Source of the DNA: Pseudomonas sp. PB120
GTDB lineage: Bacteria; Pseudomonadota; Gammaproteobacteria; Pseudomonadales; Pseudomonadaceae
Assembly (NCBI RefSeq): GCF_009761815.1
Contig: NZ_RWIN01000029.1
Location: 1 to 44,426, forward strand
Length of the DNA stretch: 44,426 nucleotides
Direction of reading: 5' to 3'
Part shown: in pieces, positions 26,298 to 34,330 of the stretch
Numbering within the stretch: position 1 is the stretch's first letter
Layout: each line of letters begins with the position of its first letter
Made by a program: the position numbers and the translations under genes
Notes under the pieces: model-generated
Databases searched by the model: none
Seen by the model: only the letters and a program-made list of their open reading frames with translations
Told to the model about the DNA's origin: nothing

Positions 26298-27212
26298 TCA
26301 AGCCTGGCGATTGGCATACATCCGGCACTCCGCCAGCAACGCCAGCAGGTTCGGGTCCCGCTCCTTGGCCTTCAAGAACACCACGCCAATGTGCTGCTGC
26401 AACCGGTACCGTTCCTGCAACGGAATCAGCTTTACCCGGTTCTCGTACACCGCCGCAATCCTCCCCGGCAGCAACGCATAACCCACGCCCGAGCTGACCA
26501 TGCTCAGCAGCGTGAAGATGTCGTTGACCTGCATCGCCACCTTCGGCTCGAACCCCGCCTGCTTGAACACCCGATTACCGTCCTGGTGCGTGGCGAAGCC
26601 TTGCGTCAGGGTGATGAAGGTCTCGTCGCGCACTTCGGCCAGATCGACTTCGGTGCGCTGGGCAAATGTCGAATCCGCCGGCGTGGCCAAAAAGATGTCA
26701 TCGGAAAACAACGGGATCTGCTCGCAATCCGGGTCGTTGACGCTCTCGTCCAGCGACACCAGGATCGCGTCGACTTCCATGTTCTTGAGCTTGTACAACA
26801 GGTCGAAATTCGAGCCCAGGATCAGGTCGATATTGAGTTCGCTGCGACGGATTTTCAGGCCCATGATCAACTGCGGTACGGTCTTCACCGTCAGTGAATA
26901 GAGGGAACCGAGCTTGAAACGTTCTGCCGAGAAACCAGCGGCTTCGCGGGTCAGGCGCACGGTTTCGACCACGTCCTGAATCAGTTTCTGCGCCCGTTCT
27001 TCCAACACATAGGCGCTCTCCAGCGGCGTCAGGTTGCGGCCTTCGTGTTTGAACAGCGGGCAGCGCAGGGCGCTTTCCAGCGAGTGAATGGCGCGGTGCA
27101 CGCTGACGTTGCTGGTCTGCAGCTCGGCGGCGGCCCGGGCCAGATTGCCGGTGCGCATGAAGGCCAGGAACACCTCAAGCTTTTTCAGGGTCAACTCTTC
27201 GTCGATCAACAT
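26298..27212 (-). CDS. mdcR: LysR-type regulator of malonate utilisation, MdcR
   Basis: The 304-residue LysR protein has an N-terminal winged helix-turn-helix (about residues 7-66, including FMRTGNLARAAAELQTSNVS) and a substrate-binding domain. It starts MLIDEELTLKKLEVFLAFMR, resembling MdcR, which activates mdc genes with malonate as inducer. The gene is convergent with madM rather than divergent from mdcA, so its binding site should lie more than 7 kb away, upstream of mdcA. The assignment rests on the N-terminal sequence and on position. Confidence 0.88.
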   Translation of the reverse strand: MLIDEELTLKKLEVFLAFMRTGNLARAAAELQTSNVSVHRAIHSLESALRCPLFKHEGRNLTPLESAYVLEERAQKLIQDVVETVRLTREAAGFSAERFKLGSLYSLTVKTVPQLIMGLKIRRSELNIDLILGSNFDLLYKLKNMEVDAILVSLDESVNDPDCEQIPLFSDDIFLATPADSTFAQRTEVDLAEVRDETFITLTQGFATHQDGNRVFKQAGFEPKVAMQVNDIFTLLSMVSSGVGYALLPGRIAAVYENRVKLIPLQERYRLQQHIGVVFLKAKERDPNLLALLAECRMYANRQA

Positions 27213-27283
27213 GGGCGTGACTCTTATTCGAATGGCTCGATTGTGCCCAATTCCCGGCAGTCTCGCTCGCTCGCTCGCTTCTT

Positions 27284-27367
27284 TGTGGGAGCTGGCTTGC
27301 CAGCGATAGCAATCTTGAGATCAGCGCAGAACTCAGAGGCCCCATCGCCAGCAGGCTGGCTCCCACA
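27284..27367. repeat. Mixed REP doublet, class C
   Basis: TGTGGGAGCTGGCTTGCCAG faces an inverted arm CATCGCCAGCAGGCTGGCTC ending CCCACA. The arms belong to slightly different subclasses. A short TCGC tetranucleotide run precedes it at 27262-27279. It lies in the divergent mdcR-hemolysin III region. Confidence 0.88.
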
Positions 27368-27454
27368 GAGTGTTTGTGTTTTGAAACATTGCGCTTTTAC
27401 GCTTGAGGCCTGAGCCTTGCGCAATGTTGTCTTGGATTGTGAGGGAAGCACCAC

Positions 27455-28072
27455 ATGTATCACGGGGAAAGATTAAACGCCTGGACGCACTTGGTCGGGG
27501 CCGTGGCGGCAACGGTCGGGGTGGTGTGGATGCTGGTGATCGCCAGCCTGGATGGCAGCCCGTGGAAAATCGTCAGCGTGGCGATTTACGGGTTTACCTT
27601 GCTGACGCTCTACAGCGCCTCGACCGTCTACCACAGCGTGCGCGGGCGCAAGAAAGCGATCATGCAGAAGGTTGATCACTTTTCGATCTACCTGTTGATT
27701 GCCGGCAGCTACACACCGTTTTGCCTGGTGACCCTGCGCGGGCCTTGGGGCTGGACGTTGTTCGGGATCGTCTGGGGGCTGGCGCTGATCGGCATCCTCC
27801 AAGAGATCAAACCGCGTTCGGAAGCGCGGATTTTGTCGATCGTGATTTATGCGGTGATGGGCTGGATCGTGCTGGTGGCGGTCAAGCCGTTGCTCGCGGC
27901 ACTGGGGACGGCCGGGTTTGTGTGGCTGGCGTCGGGCGGGGTTTTGTACACCGTGGGGATTATCTTTTTTGCCCTGGATGATCGGTTGCGGCATGCGCAC
28001 GGGATCTGGCATTTGTTCGTGATAGCGGGGAGTTTGCTGCACTTTGTGGCGATTATGTTTTATGTCCTCTAG
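27455..28072 (+). CDS. Hemolysin III / PAQR-family membrane protein (TrhA-like)
   Basis: The 205-residue protein has seven membrane helices. It shows the family motifs: ERLNAWTHLVGA at the N-terminus, SASTVYHS, DHFSIYLLIAGSYTPF, and HGIWHLFVIAGSLLHF near the end. The conserved His and Asp residues form the metal site known for PAQR proteins. Despite the name, haemolysis is not the likely role; members have been linked to membrane-lipid homeostasis. The ATG follows GTGAGGGAAG. It stands alone, followed by the REP-derived tandem array. Confidence 0.93.
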   Translation: MYHGERLNAWTHLVGAVAATVGVVWMLVIASLDGSPWKIVSVAIYGFTLLTLYSASTVYHSVRGRKKAIMQKVDHFSIYLLIAGSYTPFCLVTLRGPWGWTLFGIVWGLALIGILQEIKPRSEARILSIVIYAVMGWIVLVAVKPLLAALGTAGFVWLASGGVLYTVGIIFFALDDRLRHAHGIWHLFVIAGSLLHFVAIMFYVL

Positions 28073-28083
28073 ACCGCGTCGCG

Positions 28084-28457
28084 GCCATCGCCAGCAGGCT
28101 GGCTCCCACAAGGGATGTGTGGGGACTCACACATCTCCAGCCATGCCATCCAATGCAGGAGCAGGCTGGCTCCCACAAGAGATGTGTGGGGACTCACACA
28201 TCTCCAGCCATGCCATCCAATGCAGGAGCAGGCTGGCTCCCACAAGGGATGTGTGGGGACACACAAATCTTCAGTCACATGCCATCCAATGTAGGAGCAG
28301 GCTGACTCCCACAAGGGATGTGTGGGGACTCACAAATCTTCAGTCACATGCCATCCAATGTAGGAGCAGGCTGGCTCCCACAAGGGATGTGTGAAGACTT
28401 ACAAGTCATCAGCCACATGCCAGTCCAATGTGGGAGCCAGCCTGCTGGCGATTGGGC
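28084..28457. repeat. Tandem array of REP-derived units
   Basis: Five copies of a unit beginning GCAGGCTGGCTCCCACAAG start at 28094, 28161, 28228, 28297 and 28366, giving periods of 67, 67, 69 and 69 bases. Each unit also carries ATGTGTG and CCATCCAATG. The array opens with a complete class C arm (GCCATCGCCAG...) and closes with an inverted arm GGGAGCCAGCCTGCTGGCGA at 28432-28451. It fills the whole 386-bp gap between the convergent trhA-like gene and rsmE, ending two bases from the rsmE stop. It encodes no credible protein. Confidence 0.93.
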
Positions 28458-28458
28458 C

Positions 28459-29178
28459 CTAGAAGTCGCCCCACAACTGTTGGGCCACCGCCAGCGCCAC
28501 CACCGGCGCGGTCTCGGTGCGTAACACCCGAGGACCGAGGCGAGCCGCATGGAAACCGGCAACCTTGGCCTGATCAACCTCAGCCTCCGACAACCCACCC
28601 TCAGGCCCAATCAGGAACGCCAGCGTTTGCGGCTTGGCATGACTCACCAACGGCTCCGCCACCGGGTGCAGCACCAATTTCAACTCGGCCTCGGTCTGCT
28701 TCAACCAATCCGCCAACAGCAGCGGCGGATGAATCACCGGCACCCGTGAACGCCCGCATTGCTCGCACGCGCTGATCGCCACCTGGCGCCAGTGCATCAG
28801 GCGTTTGTCGGCGCGTTCGTCCTTCAGCCGCACCTCACAGCGGTCGCTGAAGATCGGGGTGATTTCAGTCACGCCCAGCTCGGTGGCTTTCTGAATGGCC
28901 CAGTCCATCCGCTCGCCACGGGACAACCCCTGGCCGAGATGGATTGCCAGCGGTGACTCCACCTGCCCGGCGAAGCTTTCGTCGATCTGCACCACGACGC
29001 GCTTTTTGCCGACGTCCAGCAGCGTGGCGCGAAACTCATGGCCCGAGCCGTCGAACAACTGCAACGCATCACCCTCGGCCATGCGCAGCACGCGGCTGAT
29101 GTAATGGGCCTGGGCCTCGGGCAACTCGTGTTCGCCGAGGCTTAAGGGGGTGTCGATAAAGAAGCGGGACAGTCTCAT
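28459..29178 (-). CDS. rsmE: 16S rRNA (uracil-1498-N3)-methyltransferase
   Basis: RsmE methylates U1498 of 16S rRNA using S-adenosylmethionine. The 239-residue SPOUT-fold protein shows an N-terminal PUA-like part (MRLSRFFIDTPLSLGEHELP) and ERMDWAIQKATELGVTEI. The C-terminal knot motifs are LAFLIGPEGGLSEAEV and RLGPRVLRTETAPVVAL. The length is normal for the family. The ATG at 29178 is clear. The gene is on the same strand as bioA but is separated from it by a REP doublet. Its order next to bioA matches other pseudomonads. Confidence 0.96.
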   Translation of the reverse strand: MRLSRFFIDTPLSLGEHELPEAQAHYISRVLRMAEGDALQLFDGSGHEFRATLLDVGKKRVVVQIDESFAGQVESPLAIHLGQGLSRGERMDWAIQKATELGVTEITPIFSDRCEVRLKDERADKRLMHWRQVAISACEQCGRSRVPVIHPPLLLADWLKQTEAELKLVLHPVAEPLVSHAKPQTLAFLIGPEGGLSEAEVDQAKVAGFHAARLGPRVLRTETAPVVALAVAQQLWGDF

Positions 29179-29258
29179 GCTGAGTCTCTACTGAATCTGT
29201 AAGTTGGAACAAGGCGTTTGTGTGGCTGGCTTTTGTGGACAGCTTTGTAGCCTGCTTT

Positions 29259-29351
29259 TGTGGCGAGGGAGCTCGCTCCCGCTGGACTGCGAAGCAGTCC
29301 TTCTTTTTGGGGCCGCTTCGCGACCCAGCGGGAGCAAGCTCCCTCGCCACA
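29259..29351. repeat. REP doublet, class A
   Basis: TGTGGCGAGGGAGCTCGCTC faces an inverted GAGCAAGCTCCCTCGCCACA. It lies between the 3' end of bioA and the 5' end of rsmE. Confidence 0.92.
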
Positions 29352-29395
29352 GGGGGGCTTGGTGATTCCTTTGCCACAGGGTTCCTTGGTGACTG

Positions 29396-30802
29396 TCAGC
29401 CCGGATCGCGGAAGCCCGGGTGGAAGTCCTTCGGCACCGCCACGCTGATGCTGTCACGGGTCGCGAGGTCGATGCCTTCACTGGCCACTTCAGCCAGGAA
29501 GTCGATCTGCTCGGGCGTGATCACGTACGGCGGCAGGAAGTACACCACGCTGCCCAACGGGCGAAGTAAAGCACCTCGTTCCAATGCATGCTGGAACACC
29601 TTCAGGCCGCGACGTTCCTGCCACGGGTACGCTTCCTTGGTAGCCTTGTCCTTGACCATCTCGATGGCCAGCACCATGCCCGTCTGGCGAACTTCCGAAA
29701 CGTTCGGATGATCCGCCAGGTGCGCGGTGGAGGCGGCCATGCGTTGGGCCAGGGCTTTGTTGTTCTCGATGACGTTGTCTTCTTCGAAGATATCCAGCGT
29801 CGCCAGGGCCGCCGCGCACGCCAGCGGATTGCCGGTGTAGCTGTGCGAGTGGAGGAAGGCGCGCAGGGTCGGGTAGTCGTCGTAGAACGCGCTGTAGACA
29901 TCCTCGGTCGTCACGCAGGCCGCCAACGGCAGGTAGCCGCCCGTCAGGGCCTTGGACAGGCAGAGGAAGTCCGGGCGGATGCCGGCCTGTTCGCAGGCGA
30001 ACATCGTACCGGTGCGACCGAAGCCGACGGCGATTTCGTCATGAATCAGGTGCACGCCATAGCGGTCGCACGCTTCGCGCAGCAATTTGAGGTACACCGG
30101 GTGGTACATGCGCATGCCGCCTGCGCCCTGGATCAGCGGCTCGACGATCACCGCCGCGACCGTGTCGTGGTTTTCGGCGAGGGTCTGTTCCATCGCGGCG
30201 AACATGTTGCGCGAGTGTTCTTCCCAGCTCATGCCGTCGGGGCGCAGGTAACAATCGGGGCTCGGCACCTTGATGGTGTCCAGCAGCAACGCCTTGTAGG
30301 TTTCGGTGAACAGCGGCACGTCGCCCACCGACATCGCCGCCATGGTTTCGCCGTGGTAGCTGTTGGTCAGGGTGACGAAGCGCTTCTTGTTCGGCTGGCC
30401 GCGGTTGAGCCAGTAGTGGAAGCTCATTTTCAGCGCGACTTCGATGCAGGACGAACCGTTATCGGCGTAGAAGCACCGGGTCAGGCCTTCCGGCGTCATC
30501 TTCACCAGACGCTCCGAAAGCTCGATCACCGGCTGATGGCTGAAGCCGGCGAGGATCACGTGCTCCAGTTGATCGACCTGGTCCTTGATGCGCTGGTTGA
30601 TGCGCGGGTTGGCGTGGCCAAACACGTTGACCCACCAGGAGCTGACGGCGTCGAGGTAGCGTTTGCCTTCGAAGTCTTCCAGCCAGACGCCTTCACCGCG
30701 CTTGATCGGGATCAGCGGCAGCTGTTCGTGGTCTTTCATCTGGGTGCAGGGATGCCACAACACCGCGAGATCGCGTTCCATCCACTGTTTATTCAGGCCC
30801 AT
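29396..30802 (-). CDS. bioA: Adenosylmethionine-8-amino-7-oxononanoate aminotransferase
   Basis: BioA makes 7,8-diaminopelargonate for biotin, using S-adenosylmethionine as amino donor. The 468-residue class III aminotransferase shows AVSSWWVNVFGHANPRIN near the N-terminus, YADNGSSCIEVALKM (PLP phosphate binding), LIHDEIAVGFGRTG, and the PLP lysine K284 in LSKALTGGYLPL. The start MGLNKQWMERDLAVLWHPCT follows a strong GAGGAG. Other bio genes are not in the window, as is usual for bioA in Pseudomonas. It is divergent from the amine oxidase gene. Confidence 0.96.
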   Translation of the reverse strand: MGLNKQWMERDLAVLWHPCTQMKDHEQLPLIPIKRGEGVWLEDFEGKRYLDAVSSWWVNVFGHANPRINQRIKDQVDQLEHVILAGFSHQPVIELSERLVKMTPEGLTRCFYADNGSSCIEVALKMSFHYWLNRGQPNKKRFVTLTNSYHGETMAAMSVGDVPLFTETYKALLLDTIKVPSPDCYLRPDGMSWEEHSRNMFAAMEQTLAENHDTVAAVIVEPLIQGAGGMRMYHPVYLKLLREACDRYGVHLIHDEIAVGFGRTGTMFACEQAGIRPDFLCLSKALTGGYLPLAACVTTEDVYSAFYDDYPTLRAFLHSHSYTGNPLACAAALATLDIFEEDNVIENNKALAQRMAASTAHLADHPNVSEVRQTGMVLAIEMVKDKATKEAYPWQERRGLKVFQHALERGALLRPLGSVVYFLPPYVITPEQIDFLAEVASEGIDLATRDSISVAVPKDFHPGFRDPG

Positions 30803-30886
30803 TTTCTGTCTCCTCGAGGCTACCCGCGATGCAGTCGGGTAAACAATCGCGCAAGCCTATGCAATGCATCGCGCGGGGACAACCCA

Positions 30887-30914
30887 TTGTGTCGATTGAG
30901 CTACTTTGTATAGG
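30887..30914 (+). promoter_or_regulatory. Candidate sigma-70 promoter upstream of the amine oxidase gene
   Basis: TTGTGT and TATAGG are separated by 16 bases. The -10 ends 110 bases before the amine oxidase start. Both hexamers are imperfect, so this is a weak call. Confidence 0.25.
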
Positions 30915-31024
30915 CCGATAGACGTTGCTGGCGGGCGTCTGAAGCCTGACGTATCCTTCGCGGTTCTTTGAGTCGTCTGACTCGCAAAACTGCTATTTCC
31001 TCGTGTATTTCCGGAGTTCGCTGA

Positions 31025-32782
31025 ATGTCTGCTGGTTGGCTGCGCGCCTGTGCGCTGGTGATGTTGGGGCTGTTCAGCGTGTCTGCGCTGGCCAAGGATA
31101 AAACCGCGATCGTGATCGGCGGCGGGCTGTCTGGCCTGACCGCCGCTTATGAACTGCAGAACAAGGGCTGGCAGGTCACCTTGCTGGAAGCCAAGCCGAG
31201 CCCGGGCGGCCGTTCCGGCATGGCCACCAGTGAGTGGATCGGCAACGACAAGAGCCAGCCCGTCCTGAACAAGTACGTATCGACCTTCAAGCTGAGCACC
31301 ACGCCGGCCCCCGAGTTCGTGCGTACACCGAGCTACCTGATCGATGGCGAGTATTTCACCGCCGCCGATCTGGCGACTAAACAGCCAGCGACTGCCGATG
31401 CGCTCAAACGCTACGAAAAAACCCTGGATGACCTGGCGCGCTCGATTGACGATCCGCAGAACCCGGCGGCCAACAGCACGCTGTTCGCCCTGGACCAGGT
31501 CAACGTTGCCAACTGGCTGGATCGTCTGAATCTGCCTGCGACGGCCCGCCAGCTGGTGAATCAGCAGATTCGTACCCGTTATGACGAACCTTCGCGCCTG
31601 TCGTTGCTGTATTTCGCACAGCAGAGCCGGGTTTATCGCGGTGTGTCCGACCGTGACCTGCGCGCTTCGCGCCTGCTCGGTGGCAGCCCGGTGCTGGCCC
31701 AGGCCTTCGTCAAACAACTGAAAACCATCAAGACCAGCTCTCCGGTCTCGTCCATTGTGCAGGACAAGGACGGCGTGACCGTCAAAGTCGGCGCCGTTGG
31801 CTATAAAGCTGACTACGTCGTGGTCGCCGTGCCGTTGCGCGCACTGAACAAGATCGAGATGACCCCGGCACTGGATGCCCAGCACCTGGGCGCCATCAAA
31901 GGCACCAACTACGGTTGGCGCGACCAGATCATGCTGAAGTTCAAGACGCCAGTGTGGGAAAGCAAGGCGCGGATGTCCGGCGAGATCTACAGCAACACCG
32001 GCCTTGGCATGTTGTGGGTTGAACCCGCCTTGAAAGGTGGCGCCAACGTGGTGATCAACCTGTCCGGCGACAACGCCCGTGTCATGCAGGCCTTCGGCGA
32101 CAAGCAGATGGTCGACCAGGTGTTGATCCGCCTGCACGCGTTTTATCCACAGGCTCGCGGTGCGTTCACCGGTTATGAGATCCGTCGCTACAGCACCGAC
32201 CCGTCGATGGGTGGCGCTTACCTGGCCTTCGGTCCAGGGCAGATCAGCAAATACTGGCGCCTGTGGGAGCGTCCGCTGCAACGTGTAGCCTTTGCTGGCG
32301 AACACACCGACACCTTGTACCCAGGCACTCTGGAAGGCGCATTGCGCACCGGCCAGCGTGCAGCCAGCCAGCTCGAAGACCTGGCAGCGGGCAAGTCGTT
32401 TGAACCGGCGAAAGTCGTTCCGGCAGCGACCGCTGTTGCCGCCGGCGCGGTTGCGGCGAAGAAGGGCAACTTCTTCAGCAACCTGTTTGGTAGCTCGGAT
32501 GACGAGAAGAAACCGGAACCGGTGAAAGCGCCAGAGCCAGTTGCCCCGGTTGCTCCGGCACCCGCTCCAGCCCCAACGCCTGCACCGGCGCCGGTTGAAG
32601 CACCGAAGCCAGCGGCACCGGTGAAAGCCGAGCCGGCCAAGAAGACACCGGCCAAAGCCCCGGCGAAGAAGCCAGCCGCCAAGACCGAGGCAAAAAAAGC
32701 CCCGGCCAAGGCACCGGTGAAAAAAGCCGAACCGGCGAAGAAGCCAGCGGCGACCCCAACAACTGAAGCCAAGGCGCAGTAA
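31025..32782 (+). CDS. Exported amine oxidase-like flavoprotein with Lys/Pro/Ala-rich tail
   Basis: The 585-residue protein has a Sec-type signal peptide (residues 1-23, cleavage after SALA). An FAD-binding fold follows, with VIGGGLSGLTAAYELQNKGW and a terminal FAD motif RVAFAGEHTDTLYPGTLEGA near 420-440. This is the flavin amine oxidase family; the substrate is unknown. After about residue 470 comes a low-complexity tail of Pro/Ala and then histone H1-like PAKKPAAK repeats. No twin arginine is seen although FAD enzymes are often exported folded. It lies divergent from bioA and ends at a strong terminator, so it is probably monocistronic. Family assignment good, role open. Confidence 0.85.
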   Translation: MSAGWLRACALVMLGLFSVSALAKDKTAIVIGGGLSGLTAAYELQNKGWQVTLLEAKPSPGGRSGMATSEWIGNDKSQPVLNKYVSTFKLSTTPAPEFVRTPSYLIDGEYFTAADLATKQPATADALKRYEKTLDDLARSIDDPQNPAANSTLFALDQVNVANWLDRLNLPATARQLVNQQIRTRYDEPSRLSLLYFAQQSRVYRGVSDRDLRASRLLGGSPVLAQAFVKQLKTIKTSSPVSSIVQDKDGVTVKVGAVGYKADYVVVAVPLRALNKIEMTPALDAQHLGAIKGTNYGWRDQIMLKFKTPVWESKARMSGEIYSNTGLGMLWVEPALKGGANVVINLSGDNARVMQAFGDKQMVDQVLIRLHAFYPQARGAFTGYEIRRYSTDPSMGGAYLAFGPGQISKYWRLWERPLQRVAFAGEHTDTLYPGTLEGALRTGQRAASQLEDLAAGKSFEPAKVVPAATAVAAGAVAAKKGNFFSNLFGSSDDEKKPEPVKAPEPVAPVAPAPAPAPTPAPAPVEAPKPAAPVKAEPAKKTPAKAPAKKPAAKTEAKKAPAKAPVKKAEPAKKPAATPTTEAKAQ

Positions 32783-32798
32783 GTTTCGGGATAAAAGA

Positions 32799-32827
32799 AA
32801 CGCGGCAGAAATGCCGCGTTTTTTTAT
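32799..32827 (+). terminator. Intrinsic terminator of the amine oxidase gene
   Basis: AACGCGGCA-GAAA-TGCCGCGTT is a perfect 9-bp stem with a GAAA tetraloop followed by a run of T. It starts 17 bases after the stop codon. Confidence 0.92.
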
Positions 32828-33045
32828 GCCTGGAGAAAACCGGAACCCGGTATCGAATAAATCCGATGGCCACGGTGTTTGTGAGATGGACTACATTTTT
32901 TCACACACATTGGGTCTTTAATCTTTCCTTAACCCACCCCTTTCAGGCTCTAGATCGTATTTCTCGATATTTCAAAGCGAAATTTTCGGCTTTAATTCGA
33001 TAGATAACTCGATAGTCTTGGGCCAGCACTTACAGGGACTTGGCA

Positions 33046-33597
33046 ATGCAACTACGAAACTCTACTGCTCGCTACGGCTTGGTCAGCATTTTCCTGCACT
33101 GGGGCGTCGCGCTGGCAGTGTTCGGTTTGTTCGCCCTTGGCCTGTGGATGGTCGGTCTTGGCTACTACGATCCATGGCGCAAGGCCGGCCCGGATCTGCA
33201 CAAGAGCATCGGTTTGCTGCTGCTGGGGTTCATGGTGCTGCGCGTGGTGTGGCGTTTTATCAGCCCACCGCCGCCGACCCTGGCCAGTTACAGCCGCTTG
33301 ACGCGAATCGGCGCCAAGCTAGGGCATGGCTTTCTGTATCTCTGTTTGTTCGCTGTGATGATTGCCGGTTACCTGATTTCCACCGCAGAGGGTGTCGGGA
33401 TTCCGGTGTTTGACTGGTTTGAAGTGCCTGCCCTGGTTTCCGGACTTCCGGACCAGGCAGATAACGCGGGTGCGATTCATCTCTACCTGGCGTGGTTGCT
33501 GGTCATTTTTTCCGGTCTCCATGCGTTGGCAGCATTGAAGCACCACTTTATCGACCGTGATGTGACCCTCAAGCGCATGCTGGGTCGCAAAGCCTGA
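33046..33597 (+). CDS. Cytochrome b561 (YceJ-like)
   Basis: The 183-residue protein has four membrane helices and the conserved haem-ligand histidines of bacterial cytochrome b561, for example in [44 protein letters not shown] and [17 protein letters not shown]. It probably passes electrons from quinol or superoxide in the inner membrane. The ATG at 33046 follows CAGGGA. A YceI gene starts 31 bases after it, the same pair as E. coli yceJ-yceI. The AT-rich upstream region contains TCGATA three times (32964, 32997, 33009). Confidence 0.92.
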   Translation: MQLRNSTARYGLVSIFLHWGVALAVFGLFALGLWMVGLGYYDPWRKAGPDLHKSIGLLLLGFMVLRVVWRFISPPPPTLASYSRLTRIGAKLGHGFLYLCLFAVMIAGYLISTAEGVGIPVFDWFEVPALVSGLPDQADNAGAIHLYLAWLLVIFSGLHALAALKHHFIDRDVTLKRMLGRKA

Positions 33598-33628
33598 CGT
33601 TCAACTTAGCCCCCCAAGGAATATAAAC

Positions 33629-34213
33629 ATGTTGAAAAAGACTCTCGCCGCTCTGGCAATCGGTTCTGCCCTGTTGTCCGCCAACGTAATGGCCGCTGAC
33701 TACGTCGTCGACAAAACTGGCCAACACGCCTTCGTCGACTTCAAGATCAGCCACCTGGGTTACAGCTACATCACTGGTACGTTCAAGGACATCGACGGCA
33801 AGTTCAGCTTTGACGCCGCCAAGCCGGAAGACAGCAAGATCGAGTTCAACGTCAACACTGCCAGCGTTTTCACCAACAACGCTGAACGTGACAAGCACAT
33901 CTCCAGCAAAGACTTCCTGAACGGCACCAAAGCTACGTTCGTGTCCACCAGCGTCAAATCCACCGGCAAAAACGCCGCTGGCAAAGACACTGCCGACGTG
34001 ACCGGCGACCTGACTATCCTGGGCGTGACCAAGCCAGTTGTGGTCAAGGCCACTTTCCTGGGTGAAGGCAAGGATCCATGGGGCGGCTACCGTGCCGGTT
34101 TTGAAGGCACCACCAGCATCAAGCGTTCTGATTTCGGCAAGATGATGGACCTGGGTCCACAGTCTGATGCTGTTGAACTGTACGTTACGTTTGAAGGTGT
34201 GAAAGCGAAGTAA
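33629..34213 (+). CDS. YceI-family periplasmic lipid-binding protein
   Basis: The 194-residue protein has a signal peptide (1 to about 22, ending NVMA-A) and the YceI lipocalin-like beta-barrel. Typical segments are [48 protein letters not shown] and [17 protein letters not shown]. Family members bind polyisoprenoids in their barrel. The P. aeruginosa homologue in the same place is PasP, described as an extracellular protease; no protease motif is evident here. The start follows AAGGAATATAAAC. It is cotranscribed with the cytochrome b561 gene and ends at a strong terminator. Confidence 0.93.
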   Translation: MLKKTLAALAIGSALLSANVMAADYVVDKTGQHAFVDFKISHLGYSYITGTFKDIDGKFSFDAAKPEDSKIEFNVNTASVFTNNAERDKHISSKDFLNGTKATFVSTSVKSTGKNAAGKDTADVTGDLTILGVTKPVVVKATFLGEGKDPWGGYRAGFEGTTSIKRSDFGKMMDLGPQSDAVELYVTFEGVKAK

Positions 34214-34229
34214 TTTTCGCCGCAAACCT

Positions 34230-34266
34230 AAAAACGCCCCCGGTCTTACGATCGGGGGCGTTTTTT
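34230..34266. terminator. Bidirectional intrinsic terminator after the yceI-like gene
   Basis: AAAACGCCCCCG (34231-34242) pairs perfectly with CGGGGGCGTTTT (34253-34264) and is followed by T on one side and preceded by A on the other. It lies 17 bases after the yceI-like stop. Confidence 0.93.
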
Positions 34267-34276
34267 ATTGTCGGCC

Positions 34277-34315
34277 AAAAAAAATGCCCCGGATCTTGCG
34301 ATCAGGGGCATTTTT
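34277..34315. terminator. Second bidirectional terminator, 3' of the RhlE helicase gene
   Basis: AAAAATGCCCC (34280-34290) pairs with GGGGCATTTTT (34305-34315), with inner GATC-TTGC-GATC. It closes the convergent helicase gene (stop at 34331). Its sequence is close to the first hairpin, suggesting duplication. Confidence 0.92.
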
Positions 34316-34330
34316 CATGGCTGGAAAAAC

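Noticed and set aside
28084..28457. Possible CRISPR array (regular repeats of about 68 bases).
   Set aside because: The sequence between repeats is also conserved from unit to unit, units carry REP arms, and there are no cas genes.
28117..28524. Short open frames with repeated Cys/His/Trp peptides across the tandem array.
   Set aside because: They are translations of the REP array with no ribosome-binding site and no protein-like codon pattern.
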